A DNA stretch of 64,000 nucleotides from an uncultured Winogradskyella sp. (GCF_947498345.1 NZ_CANMJY010000004.1:242785-306784), one strand, 5' to 3'; shown: positions 27,232 through 35,637, counted from the first letter of the stretch. The notes: a model not told the origin generated them from the sequence alone. Numbers and translations are program-made.

Positions 27232-27584
27232 AGTGATGCAGTTTCTGAAAAATCTTATCTAATAATTTCCTCTGCCAAAGTGAATGGAACACTCTTTTTC
27301 GTATGGGTGGAGTAGTGGCGAAAATGTGTGTGGAATGATTATGAGTTAATAACTTTCAATTATTTGCGGTTTTCAGTAAAAGTAATTCCTACAAAGTTTA
27401 CTATATTTAAGCTCTCCCTTAATTATTTAACAAAATAAAATAATCTTTTACTAAATGAAAGTAGAAGTAAGCAGTAATGAAGTTATTTTACAGTTAGTGT
27501 ATATAATGTTTATAACTACTATTTTAATATTAACAGTTTAATAATAAGACTTTTTATCTTGGTTATTTAAATTAAAAATTATTT

Positions 27585-30209
27585 ATGTATAAAGGCAAGT
27601 TTAAGATACTTAAACAAATTTGGGAAAGAAATGACATTGAAAAACAAGATTCTGATTCTGCATATTTTCTGTCACTTTTATATACAGGCGAATTAATTAC
27701 TAAATTAATTTGCGCAGGATTACTGTCTGGAGTTAGTGATGATGCAAAAAAACATAAATATACCCAATTATATAATTTAGTAAGAGCTGATGGAATTGGT
27801 GATTGGGCTAAAGCAATTGAAGAATTAGTAAGTGGACCAACTTCACATTTATTATCGATTCAACTACGTCAAGAGCAAAAATTGATAACCCAAAAGGTGA
27901 AATCTGGTCATTGGCAATTTGATGTTGTCAATGATTTATTTAAATGTTTGAAAATCATTGGTGAAAATGTTGAAAATAATGCCACAAAAACATCTTTTAA
28001 AAATTGGTTTATTCTATTTACTAGATTACGAAATAAAACTCGTGGACATGGCGCTATTTCAAGTGATCTAACTGGACAATTGTGTTCTTTGTTAGAAAAA
28101 TCACTATTATTAATTTCCAATAATTTTACGCTTTTCAATTATGAGTGGGCGTATTTATCACAAAACTTATCTGGAAAATTTAAGGTACTTAGTATTTCTG
28201 AAAACTGTAATAGTTTTAATTACTTAAAATCTAATGCTGGAAAAGATAAAAACTATGAACGTGGTATATATTTATATTTAAATCGTCCTGTTTATGTTGA
28301 TTTGGTAAAAAGCGATGGTTCAGTTAGTGATTTTTTCTTCCCTAATGGTAATTTCTCTAGTAAAAGATTTGAAGTTCTTTCATATGTTTCAGGTTCTAGA
28401 GATAGTAAAGATAATTCACGTTATTTACTTCCTCCGGGTGATTTGCCAACAAGTGAAACAGAAGGATTAGCTAAACTAGAAGTGATAGGAGATTGTTTTA
28501 CTAACCTTCCGAAAGTTGACTCTATTTATATAAATAGAGAAGATTTGGAGACTGAGCTGAATAAGATTGTTATAAATGAAAGACATCCAATGATAACTCT
28601 TTTGGGTAGAGGAGGAATTGGCAAAACTACTCTAGCACTTAGAGTTCTGCGAGAACTGTGTCTTACAAATAGATTTCAAACAATTTTATGGTTCAGTTCA
28701 CGAGATATAGATTTACTTGATTATGGAGCTAAATCTGTACAACCGCAAGTTTTAGGTATAGAGGATGTAGCTAAGGAATTTGTTAACTTAGTCAATCCCG
28801 AACTATTAAAACAAAAGAAGTTTGAATCTAAAGAGTTTATTGAGGAACATCTAAAAACTCAAATAGATGGTGTGGGTCCTATGCTGTTGGTGTTTGATAA
28901 TTTTGAAACTGTTCAAAATCCCTCAGAAATGTTTAATTGGCTAGATACTTACATTCGTACACCTAATAAAATACTAATCACATCTCGCATCAGTGAATTC
29001 AAAGCAGATTACCCGATAACTGTATCTGGTATGAATATTAATGAATTTAAAAAACTTGTTAATACAGTAAGTGATAAATTAGGTATTAATGATCTAATTG
29101 ACACAAATTATATTAATAAACTTTATGAGGAATCTGCTGGCCATCCTTATGTTGCAAAAATATTGCTTGGTGTTGTTGCAAATGAAAATAAGGCTGGAGA
29201 TATTAGCAGAATTGTTGCAGGACAAGATGAAATGTTAACAGCTCTTTTTGAAAGGACTTACACAATGCTCTCACAGGCAGCTAAAAAGGTGTTTTTAACA
29301 TTAGCTAGTTGGAGATCAACAGTTCCAAAAATTGGTATTGAAGCAATTATAACAAGTACTTCTTATATGAAAATGAATGTTGAAGATGCAATAACTGAGC
29401 TCAATAGATTTTCTTTTATAGACATTTATTCATCTAAAAAAGATAATTCAAAATTTATTTCATTGCCATTGTCTGCATATTTATTTGGACAAAGTAAATT
29501 AGTTGTTAGTACTTTAAAACAACAAGTTTATAATGATAGAGAAATGTTAATGATGCTAGGTGTTGGAAAGGTTATTGATGTAGATGAAGGTGTAGATTTA
29601 AGATTTGAAAAATTTTTCCAACAAGTTGCTTATAAAATTTCCACTAAAAAGAATGAAAAACTTGCTTCCTATACTCCAATTTTAGATTACATCTGTCATA
29701 AACAATATAAATCTTGGATTACATATGGTGCATTATTGGAAGAATTACGAAATTATAAAGGTGCGATAAGTAAATATGAACGATTTATACAAAATGAGAG
29801 CGATCCTAATAAGAATATTTCTGTCTGGAAAAAACTAGCTGATTTATATAAAAAAGAAAAAAACTATTTTGGTGAAATTCACTCTTTGATTGAAATGTGC
29901 GAGATAGATACAACTTCTGAAGCCTCGATTAGTTCATGCTCGAATAGATTGAATAGACTATTGAGTGAAAAAAAACTTGAAGGCTCAGAGGATGATAAAA
30001 ATGCAATAATTTCTCGTATGATAGAGTTGTTAAAAAACAAATTAGAAAACGGCAGCCTAAATGATTTAAACGATAGAACAAATTTTGCGTGGTTGTATAT
30101 TCATTTGGGTAAAATTGCAGAAGCAAGAAAACTAACAACACAAATTTTAAAGATTGAACCAGATCATTTTTATGCATTGAAACTTCAGCAAAAGTTCAAA
30201 CGGAAATAA
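27585..30209 (+). CDS. HEPN-like/STAND NTPase protein with C-terminal TPRs
   Basis: 874 residues, no signal peptide. The N-terminal helical domain (1-175) has R149-N-K-T-R-G-H155, matching the Rx4-6H motif of HEPN ribonucleases. A linker domain (180-330) contains FFFPNG and LPPGDLPTSETEG. The NTPase has Walker A GRGGIGKTT (341-349), Walker B LLVFDN (Asp438) and a sensor-like ILITSR (about 463). Near residue 520 is GHPYVAK, in the place of the GLPLA motif of NB-ARC/STAND proteins. A winged-helix-like part follows, and the C-terminal 200 residues are TPR-like (from YGALLEELRNYKGAISKYERF; FAWLYIHLGKIAEARKLTTQIL). STAND proteins with toxic N-terminal domains act as phage sensors in bacteria, so a single-gene abortive-infection role is plausible. 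The gene is flanked on both sides by hairpin repeats. The HEPN call is from motif only. Confidence 0.8.
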   Translation: MYKGKFKILKQIWERNDIEKQDSDSAYFLSLLYTGELITKLICAGLLSGVSDDAKKHKYTQLYNLVRADGIGDWAKAIEELVSGPTSHLLSIQLRQEQKLITQKVKSGHWQFDVVNDLFKCLKIIGENVENNATKTSFKNWFILFTRLRNKTRGHGAISSDLTGQLCSLLEKSLLLISNNFTLFNYEWAYLSQNLSGKFKVLSISENCNSFNYLKSNAGKDKNYERGIYLYLNRPVYVDLVKSDGSVSDFFFPNGNFSSKRFEVLSYVSGSRDSKDNSRYLLPPGDLPTSETEGLAKLEVIGDCFTNLPKVDSIYINREDLETELNKIVINERHPMITLLGRGGIGKTTLALRVLRELCLTNRFQTILWFSSRDIDLLDYGAKSVQPQVLGIEDVAKEFVNLVNPELLKQKKFESKEFIEEHLKTQIDGVGPMLLVFDNFETVQNPSEMFNWLDTYIRTPNKILITSRISEFKADYPITVSGMNINEFKKLVNTVSDKLGINDLIDTNYINKLYEESAGHPYVAKILLGVVANENKAGDISRIVAGQDEMLTALFERTYTMLSQAAKKVFLTLASWRSTVPKIGIEAIITSTSYMKMNVEDAITELNRFSFIDIYSSKKDNSKFISLPLSAYLFGQSKLVVSTLKQQVYNDREMLMMLGVGKVIDVDEGVDLRFEKFFQQVAYKISTKKNEKLASYTPILDYICHKQYKSWITYGALLEELRNYKGAISKYERFIQNESDPNKNISVWKKLADLYKKEKNYFGEIHSLIEMCEIDTTSEASISSCSNRLNRLLSEKKLEGSEDDKNAIISRMIELLKNKLENGSLNDLNDRTNFAWLYIHLGKIAEARKLTTQILKIEPDHFYALKLQQKFKRK

Positions 30210-30303
30210 ATTGACGAATAAAATTCTGGCAAAATCAATACTCATATTAATGCAGATTATCATGGCATGATTTACATACAGATTCTAACCATTTAATTGG
30301 TTC

Positions 30304-30407
30304 TTTGCCAATGTTATATTTAGCATATCTTGTGTGATGCACTTTGTAGCACGGTTAGACTATTTGGAATCAGTATTTTCATTTTACCCAGATGATGCGT
30401 TGGCAAA
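30304..30407. repeat. Imperfect inverted repeat, about 104 bp overall
   Basis: TTTGCCAATG (30304-30313) and CGTTGGCAAA (30398-30407) are complementary at 9 of 10 positions, with further partial pairing outside. Confidence 0.45.
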
Positions 30408-30520
30408 CCGACCTCATATCATTTTGGTAAAACAATAGGTGAGAGGAGCGTAAGATTTTAGGCTATACAAATGCAATTATCCAGTGGATGATTGTGTTTG
30501 GATACAACTCTTTACAAAAT

Positions 30521-30603
30521 GCTCGTTTCAAATAGTATTTGCTTAAAAATGTACACTGTACATTTTCTTAACTGCAAATAGTCTAAAATGTAGCGTAACG
30601 AGC
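30521..30603. repeat. Nested three-stem hairpin element
   Basis: Outer stem GCTCGTT (30521-30527) with AACGAGC (30597-30603). Middle stem ATTTGC (30537-30542) with GCAAAT (30574-30579). Inner perfect palindrome AAAATGTACA-C-TGTACATTTT (30546-30566). All three stems share one axis, so the 83 bp can fold as a single interrupted hairpin on either strand. Confidence 0.65.
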
Positions 30604-30699
30604 CGTAATTGTTTCCAAAATTATATGCAGTCTTGATTTTTTTGTTTCTTTTTTTATCCAAGAAAAAAAGATAGAGTACTTTAGCTATAAACCAACTAC

Positions 30700-31338
30700 A
30701 TGAAGAAGCTTCTGTTTTTCATAATTGTAATAATTTCTTCTTTTTCTTACTCACAAACCTTTGTAGATGATGTTGATAGAGTAGCAGTTGTCGTTATTGA
30801 TTATTGTGTCGATGAGAATGGAAAGCGATATGATATTGTAATTAACCAAGAAAAAAGTACTTATAAGCATGAGGGTTGGCAACAAGGCTGTTTAGAACAT
30901 TTTAAAAAGGGTGAGTTAATTTATCCAATGAAAATGACTGATGAATGCTGGCAATCAGTCTATTATTTCGTTAACTCAAAATATAAGACTTATGAATTGC
31001 CAGAAGAAGATCGCATAAAATGTAAAGCTTTTCATCGAGGGAAATTTAAGTATGAGAATCCTGCATATAGCGAAACCATAATGAAACGACGCAAAAAGCG
31101 TCAAATTGAGAAAGGTGGATTAGGTGGAAGACAGGTTTATAATATTAAATGGACTGATGACCATAAGTACATTTTAGAAACTGTAAAATTACCTTTAGAG
31201 AAAGATAAGCATAAAGAAGATAACATAATTGCTGTTGAAATTATTGAAGTCTTAAATGAAAAAACTTATCTATATAAAGCAGTCATTACTAACAAAGGGG
31301 ATACAGAAACCATATTTGGATTAATTACTAAAATTTAA
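30700..31338 (+). CDS. Secreted protein of unknown function
   Basis: 212 residues with a typical signal peptide (MKKLLFFIIVIISSFSYSQ). The mature part has three Cys in the first half (IDYCVDENGKRYDIVI, GWQQGCLEHF, MTDECWQSVYYF). A second half follows with alternating strands (YNIKWTDDHKYILETVKLPL, KTYLYKAVITNKGDTETIFG). The first Cys motif vaguely recalls TonB-like C-terminal domains, but I cannot place it. It sits alone inside the repeat-rich island between the STAND gene and the DUF4251 lipoprotein. Confidence 0.65.
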   Translation: MKKLLFFIIVIISSFSYSQTFVDDVDRVAVVVIDYCVDENGKRYDIVINQEKSTYKHEGWQQGCLEHFKKGELIYPMKMTDECWQSVYYFVNSKYKTYELPEEDRIKCKAFHRGKFKYENPAYSETIMKRRKKRQIEKGGLGGRQVYNIKWTDDHKYILETVKLPLEKDKHKEDNIIAVEIIEVLNEKTYLYKAVITNKGDTETIFGLITKI

Positions 31339-31547
31339 TTCTATTTTACATAATATTACAAGTTCTAATAATAAAATGTTTAATAGGATGTATGAATGTA
31401 ATAAGTGTTAAGAATTTTGCTTTTTCAAAATTTCAGCTCTTATGGCAAGTCTCTGAGAATCGCGTAGAAAAAAATATGTAGTACAAATATTCAAATACCT
31501 CAAAATTTAATAACACCTAAAAGCTAGGCTTTGGGTATTTAGCAACA

Positions 31548-31564
31548 AATGTCCACAGGACATT
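31548..31564. repeat. Perfect palindrome with AATGTCC arms
   Basis: AATGTCC, ACA, GGACATT. The same GGACATT word recurs in both dispersed repeat copies (near 27062 and 31676). Confidence 0.55.
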
Positions 31565-31657
31565 CAACGCTAAATAGTGTGCGCTGGCCAAGCGATGGCA
31601 AATTATTCGCTTTTAATAAAGAGCTCAAGAATGCTGCGCATTTGAGTTTACAAAACA

Positions 31658-31828
31658 ATCGAGCGTTTGGATAGCGGACATTTGACATAACGTCTAATTA
31701 TAGGAACATTGCATTAACGCAGCGTAGCAGACCGATTATATAGTTACACTCATAATAGATATCAATGATTGGTTTTAATATTCAATCATCCACTGATAAT
31801 CGAATATTAAAAATGTCCTATAATTTAC
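31658..31828 (+). repeat. Dispersed repeat, copy B
   Basis: Left arm 31658-31683 and right arm 31787-31828 match copy A (27045-27134). About 80 bp more lie between the arms, including the 18-bp repeat AATGATTGGTTTTAATAT (31764-31781) that is also found at 26796-26813. Direct orientation relative to copy A. The STAND gene and the 212-residue protein gene lie between the copies. Confidence 0.7.
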
Positions 31829-31880
31829 ATTATGTAAAATAATATTTCTACAACTTCACACTTAATCAGATATTTATGTT

Positions 31881-32474
31881 CTACTCTAAAGGCTCTATTG
31901 CAGTTAATAATCCAGAATAACGCATATAAGTTTTATACGTTGGCGTCACACTTATTATACTGTTTTTATTTGGGAAGATCTCAATAACTACATCGTAATT
32001 ATCAGTACCACCATTTTTTTGTTGGGTCTTAAACTTAAGAATCAGTTTACCTTTGTCTGCATTAACCAGCTTTGTAAAATCTTCTAACTTATCATTAAAG
32101 GTTATGCCTCCTTCTGTAGCACCATAAGAACCTGCATTGATTCGGCGTTCACCAAAAAATGGAAGATTTCCTTTTATAGAATCTTTACGTATTTCTATAT
32201 AATTGCCATTACCACCAACGTCAATTCTATTAGGAGTATTTCCTGTATTTTGTATTAATAAGGCATTGAGTACTTGTGTGGTGGCCTGAGTATTAAACGG
32301 AAATGCAACTTGCACATCTATGCGGTAATTGTTCTGCTCAGAGAGTTGCTCTAATGTTTTCAATTCATTAGCTTTTCTCTCTACTGCTTTCGCGGATTTA
32401 CAAGTCCACATCAGACCTAAAACTCCAACACAAAACACTAACTTTAGCCGATTATATAATGCTTTTCTATTCAT
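31881..32474 (-). CDS. DUF4251 family lipoprotein
   Basis: 197 residues. The N-terminus has a hydrophobic run followed by LMWTC, a plausible lipobox, so the protein is probably lipid-anchored. The mature part fits the DUF4251 family of Bacteroidetes: VQVAFPFNTQATTQVLNALL near the start, NGNYIEIRKDSIKGNLPFFG, and a C-terminal beta region (DNYDVVIEIFPNKNSIISVT). The function of the family is unknown. It precedes no other gene on its strand and lies 68 bp downstream of the helicase gene. Confidence 0.8.
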   Translation of the reverse strand: MNRKALYNRLKLVFCVGVLGLMWTCKSAKAVERKANELKTLEQLSEQNNYRIDVQVAFPFNTQATTQVLNALLIQNTGNTPNRIDVGGNGNYIEIRKDSIKGNLPFFGERRINAGSYGATEGGITFNDKLEDFTKLVNADKGKLILKFKTQQKNGGTDNYDVVIEIFPNKNSIISVTPTYKTYMRYSGLLTAIEPLE

Positions 32475-32542
32475 TGTGCATTAAAGATACAACCAAAATG
32501 TTAAATTAACAACCTAATTAACAGTCTTTTAAGGCGTTTTAG

Positions 32543-34096
32543 TTACTCTTCTGGTGGATAACCATGGATTTCTTCAAACTTTTCATCAAAATTTGCACGC
32601 AAATAAGCATTGAGCTTTGTCTTATAATCATCCTTTAACCACTTTAAGAAATTATAGGTGCTTTTACTAATGCATTTCGCATAGATCTCTATACGTTGGT
32701 TAATATCATCTTTTAATAGTTTTGCCAAACCTAAGGCATCATAAACATCCTCACTATTCTCAATACAAATTTTAGCATGCTGCTCTATAGAACGTTCTAA
32801 AACAACTTTTGAGGACTCCCCTTTTGCTACAGCATCTTTATAGGTTTGTCTTATATCAAAATAGGTGTCTTCAGATTTTGAGAATTCTCCTTTAATCTCG
32901 TCAGCCAGACCATGTTTAAAATTAGCTTCAATAGCTTCGTCACTCTTAATACGGTCGGCATACCAATTTGGTGATTTAAAAATAAGCTGCCAGTCTAAAT
33001 CGGCTCCCCAAGGTCCAAATCGGTATAGGTTATTTCCTAGATCTATAATTGTAAACTTGGATTTATTATTCAATATACGAGATCCCCTACCTACCATCTG
33101 GTAGTACAAGGTTAAAGATTTTGTTGCTCTGTTTAAGATAATCGTATCAATTGTGGGCTCATCAAACCCTGTGGTTAATATACTTACCGAGGTTAAAATG
33201 GCATCTGGTGTATTGTGAAACCAATCTAAGATGTGTTGACGTTGCTTTTTGGTTGCTGTATTATCTAAATGCATAATAGGCAAACCAGCTTCTCTAAACG
33301 CGTAGTACACACTAATAGAGGTGTTAATACCATTATTGAATATCAGGGCCTTCTTCCCTGCCGAATGCTTTTTATAGGCATCTACAGTTTTTTGTAACAT
33401 CGCAGGACTAGAGTATAGATCTTCTGAAGATTTTACAGTATAGTCGCCATTAGAACCTACTTCTAAAGATGTTAAACCCATATCGTATGCGTAAGTTTCT
33501 GCCCTGGCTAAAAACTCATTCTCGATAAGGTTCTCTATGGTTTCTCCAGTAATTAATTCTTTATAATTATCCTTCATAGGCAGTTCTTTATTAGAACTTA
33601 ATGGTGTAGCGGTAACACCTAGAATAAAGGATTTTTCAAAAAACTTAAAGAGTTTGGTAAATGAGTTATAATGTGCTTCATCAATGATAACCAAACCCAC
33701 ATCCGAAATATCTAGCTTATCATCATTTAATCTGTTATTTAAAGTCTCTACCATAGCCACAAAACATGAATACTCAGCCTGATCATCGAGATTGGCCTTA
33801 CTGTTCACCACTTTGTTGGTCACACCAAAACTGGTTAGCATTGTAGAGGTTTGATTGCACAACTCTATTCTGTGAGTCATGACCAACACTTTTTTATCGT
33901 GATTTTTTAAATACTGACGTACCATTTCTGAAAAAATCACTGTTTTACCACCACCAGTTGGCAGTTGATATAACAAATGGTAATCGTCTGGTGCTGTATC
34001 AAACTTTTCAAAAATTTGACTTATTGCACCTTGCTGATAGTCATATAATTCTTTATCCGTTTTCTTTTCTTGAATGACCTGATTTGTTTGAGACAT
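32543..34096 (-). CDS. DEAD/DEAH-box superfamily II helicase
   Basis: 517 residues from the ATG at 34096. An in-frame TTG at 34129 is rejected because it falls inside the TAATTTTG promoter box. Motifs in order: LPTGGGKTVIFSE (Walker A, near residue 50), VLVMTHRIEL (Ia), VIIDEAHYNS (DEAH-type motif II), GVTATPLS (III), the second RecA domain with LIFNNGINTS, TTGFDEPTID (V) and YQMVGRGSRIL (VI). The arrangement is that of Res-type helicases such as those of the RAD25/YejH kind. An unclassified C-terminal 130 residues follow. It probably unwinds DNA or RNA at the cost of ATP, but the substrate is unknown. No nuclease partner is adjacent. Confidence 0.87.
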   Translation of the reverse strand: MSQTNQVIQEKKTDKELYDYQQGAISQIFEKFDTAPDDYHLLYQLPTGGGKTVIFSEMVRQYLKNHDKKVLVMTHRIELCNQTSTMLTSFGVTNKVVNSKANLDDQAEYSCFVAMVETLNNRLNDDKLDISDVGLVIIDEAHYNSFTKLFKFFEKSFILGVTATPLSSNKELPMKDNYKELITGETIENLIENEFLARAETYAYDMGLTSLEVGSNGDYTVKSSEDLYSSPAMLQKTVDAYKKHSAGKKALIFNNGINTSISVYYAFREAGLPIMHLDNTATKKQRQHILDWFHNTPDAILTSVSILTTGFDEPTIDTIILNRATKSLTLYYQMVGRGSRILNNKSKFTIIDLGNNLYRFGPWGADLDWQLIFKSPNWYADRIKSDEAIEANFKHGLADEIKGEFSKSEDTYFDIRQTYKDAVAKGESSKVVLERSIEQHAKICIENSEDVYDALGLAKLLKDDINQRIEIYAKCISKSTYNFLKWLKDDYKTKLNAYLRANFDEKFEEIHGYPPEE

Positions 34097-34126
34097 ATTA
34101 TAAATACTGTTAGTTTTTATCAGTTG

Positions 34127-34134
34127 CAAAATTA
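34127..34134 (-). promoter_or_regulatory. -7 box of the helicase promoter
   Basis: On the minus strand TAATTTTG, matching TAnnTTTG, 30 nt before the ATG. No clear TTG at -33. Confidence 0.45.
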
Positions 34135-34160
34135 AGGTATTTTAGGAGATGTTAAAGCGA

Positions 34161-34191
34161 TTTGTGATTAACAATAATTGTTTTAATTTAG
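34161..34191 (+). promoter_or_regulatory. Promoter of the M23/LysM peptidase gene
   Basis: TTTG (34161-34164), 19 nt, TAATTTAG (34184-34191), one base off TAnnTTTG. The ATG at 34225 lies 33 nt downstream. Confidence 0.5.
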
Positions 34192-34224
34192 CGTTCTTTC
34201 AGACGTTAGCTATTTAAAAAAAAA

Positions 34225-35157
34225 ATGAGAACCCTCTTCTTCTGTTTTGCATTTCTAATGCCTTTGAGTATTACCCTTGCACAAAATGACAGCCTATCTA
34301 AAACTATTAAAATTATGCTTCCGACTACAGTTGAGAAGACAATTTTAGTTGAAGAAATTGAAATTCCGATACAAACACATAAAGATTCAATGGTTGAGCA
34401 AACTGTTAATATAAAAGCTGATTATTGGGATACCACTGTATATAATCCTTATAGAAATACGATATTAGAATTTCCATTGCATATAACGTTTAGTGATAGT
34501 TCCTACTCCTCTCCTGTTCAGCACAAAAAAGTGATTACATCACGTTATGGCTGGCGTAGAGGTCGTCCTCACAAAGGTATAGATATTGATTTGGTAACAG
34601 GGGATTCTGTAGTCTCTATGCTCGATGGTATTGTACGTTTTGCCAGATATAGTCGCGGTCATGGAAAAACTGTGGTAGTTCGTCATTACAATGGTATAGA
34701 AACCACCTATGCACATTTATCGCATATAGCTGTAAAAGCAAATGACACAATTTCTAAGGGTCAGTATTTAGGTAAAGGTGGTAATACAGGACGCTCTACG
34801 GGAAGCCATTTGCATTTGGTAACAAGTTATAAGGGAGAGTACATTCATCCGGAATACCTCTTTAATTTCGATGAGACCAACAGGATTCGCTCACAAAATA
34901 TTTGGGTTACTCGTAAGTGGACCAGACCTAGCTATCATAGTTCTAGAGGTCTGGCTAAATTAACACTCTTTGAAACCAAGGAAGCAGCTTTGGCAAGCTT
35001 GGAAAAACAACGAAAAGTCTATGTAGTGCGAAAAGGTGATACCTTATCACGAATTTCGAGACGAAATAAAACAAGTATCGCTGCAATTTGCAGAACCAAT
35101 AAGATTAAGAAAACGTCTACCTTGAGAATTGGCCAAAAACTAATTCTTGAATTATAA
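34225..35157 (+). CDS. M23 family peptidase with LysM domain
   Basis: 310 residues with a signal peptide (MRTLFFCFAFLMPLSITLAQ). The M23 zinc peptidase domain is at about residues 105-215. The first ligands lie in RGRPHKGIDID (His and Asp) and the others in TYAHLSHI and GSHLHLV. A C-terminal LysM domain (VYVVRKGDTLSRISRRNKTS ... LRIGQKLIL) binds peptidoglycan. The expected role is cutting peptide cross-links in the periplasm, either for wall growth or separation. It is a single-gene unit divergent from the helicase gene, followed by a terminator-like hairpin. Confidence 0.92.
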   Translation: MRTLFFCFAFLMPLSITLAQNDSLSKTIKIMLPTTVEKTILVEEIEIPIQTHKDSMVEQTVNIKADYWDTTVYNPYRNTILEFPLHITFSDSSYSSPVQHKKVITSRYGWRRGRPHKGIDIDLVTGDSVVSMLDGIVRFARYSRGHGKTVVVRHYNGIETTYAHLSHIAVKANDTISKGQYLGKGGNTGRSTGSHLHLVTSYKGEYIHPEYLFNFDETNRIRSQNIWVTRKWTRPSYHSSRGLAKLTLFETKEAALASLEKQRKVYVVRKGDTLSRISRRNKTSIAAICRTNKIKKTSTLRIGQKLILEL

Positions 35158-35166
35158 ATACTTAGT

Positions 35167-35190
35167 ACCTAAATAGAATTATTTTTAGGT
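35167..35190 (+). terminator. Terminator-like hairpin after the M23 peptidase gene
   Basis: ACCTAAA and TTTAGGT form a 7-bp stem with an AT loop, followed by TTTAAATTT. The T-tract is interrupted, so confidence is moderate. Confidence 0.5.
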
Positions 35191-35225
35191 TTTAAATTTC
35201 CACTAATTGCTATTTTATAAAAACA

Positions 35226-35257
35226 AAAAAGCTCCACTACTATTAGTGAAGCTTTAT
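35226..35257 (-). terminator. Rho-independent terminator of the tRNA operon
   Basis: On the minus strand AAAGCTTCACTA, loop ATAG, TAGTGGAGCTTT (12-bp stem with one G-T pair), then a run of T. It starts 2 nt after tRNA-Arg. Confidence 0.85.
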
Positions 35258-35258
35258 G

Positions 35259-35332
35259 TGATCGCGACAGGATTCGAACCTGTGACCGTCTGCTTAGAAG
35301 GCAGATGCTCTATCCAGCTGAGCTACGCGACC
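35259..35332 (-). tRNA. tRNA-Arg (anticodon TCT)
   Basis: 74 nt without an encoded CCA. Acceptor stem GGTCGCG/CGCGATC with one wobble pair, D-arm with AGCTCAGCTGGATAGAGC, anticodon loop CTTCTAA, T-arm with GGTTCGAATCC. Last gene of a three-tRNA unit. Confidence 0.96.
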
Positions 35333-35357
35333 ATTCAAGAGTTATAAACTCTGAAAG

Positions 35358-35432
35358 TCGGGGTGGCAGGATTCGAACCTGCGACCTCCGCGTCCCAAAC
35401 GCGGCGCGATAACCGGGCTACGCTACACCCCG
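35358..35432 (-). tRNA. tRNA-Pro (anticodon TGG)
   Basis: 75 nt. Acceptor stem CGGGGTG/CACCCCG, anticodon stem CCGCG/CGCGG with loop TTTGGGA, standard GGTTCGAATCC T-loop. Middle gene of the cluster. Confidence 0.96.
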
Positions 35433-35451
35433 AAACTGGTTATCTATTTAG

Positions 35452-35535
35452 CGGAGAGACCGGGATTCGAACCCGGGCAACACTTACGCGTTGACAGATT
35501 AGCAATCTGCTCCATTACCACTCTGGCACCTCTCC
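35452..35535 (-). tRNA. tRNA-Ser (anticodon GCT)
   Basis: 84 nt with the long variable arm expected for tRNA-Ser (stem CAACGCG/AAGTGTTG region). Acceptor GGAGAGG/TCTCTCC, anticodon loop TTGCTAA. First gene of the cluster. Confidence 0.96.
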
Positions 35536-35573
35536 TAACAATATTTATAGAACGTTCCTTAAAATTGCGGATG

Positions 35574-35604
35574 CAAATGTAACTTTTCATATTAAAGAAC
35601 GCAA
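35574..35604 (-). promoter_or_regulatory. Promoter of the tRNA cluster
   Basis: On the minus strand TTG (35604-35602), 20 nt, TACATTTG (35581-35574). A full match to the Bacteroidetes pattern, ending 38 nt before tRNA-Ser. Confidence 0.65.
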
Positions 35605-35637
35605 CAATTTTTTTTAGTTTTTTGAAATAAAATGCGT

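Larger units (their letters stand above)
27019..27584. other. Gene-poor region with hairpin repeats before the STAND gene
   Basis: About 570 bp holding repeat copy A (27045-27134) and a long inverted repeat (27147-27231). A 28-codon hydrophobic ORF also lies at 27455-27541 (starts MKVEVSSNEV). It is too short to call and is described under findings. No clear TAnnTTTG promoter was seen before the STAND gene. Confidence 0.5.
30210..30699. other. Gene-free region with nested inverted repeats
   Basis: About 490 bp downstream of the STAND gene. It contains the inverted arms at 30304-30407, an inverted match to repeat copy A (30475-30490, reverse complement of CATCCACTGGATAAT) and the nested hairpin at 30521-30603. 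TACTTTAG (30677-30684), one base off TAnnTTTG, may be the -7 box of the next gene. Confidence 0.5.
31339..31880. other. Gene-free repeat region closing the island
   Basis: About 540 bp with many small palindromes. AATGTCC-ACA-GGACATT lies at 31548-31564 and a CTCA..AATGC/GCATT..TGAG hairpin at 31624-31646. Repeat copy B spans 31658-31828 and TTTACAT-T-ATGTAAA ends at 31839. No coding frame was found. Confidence 0.5.

Noticed and set aside
26796..31839. Insertion sequence or integron cassette array
   Set aside because: No transposase or integrase frame and no paired terminal repeats with target duplication. The core boxes do not fit attC well enough to call it.
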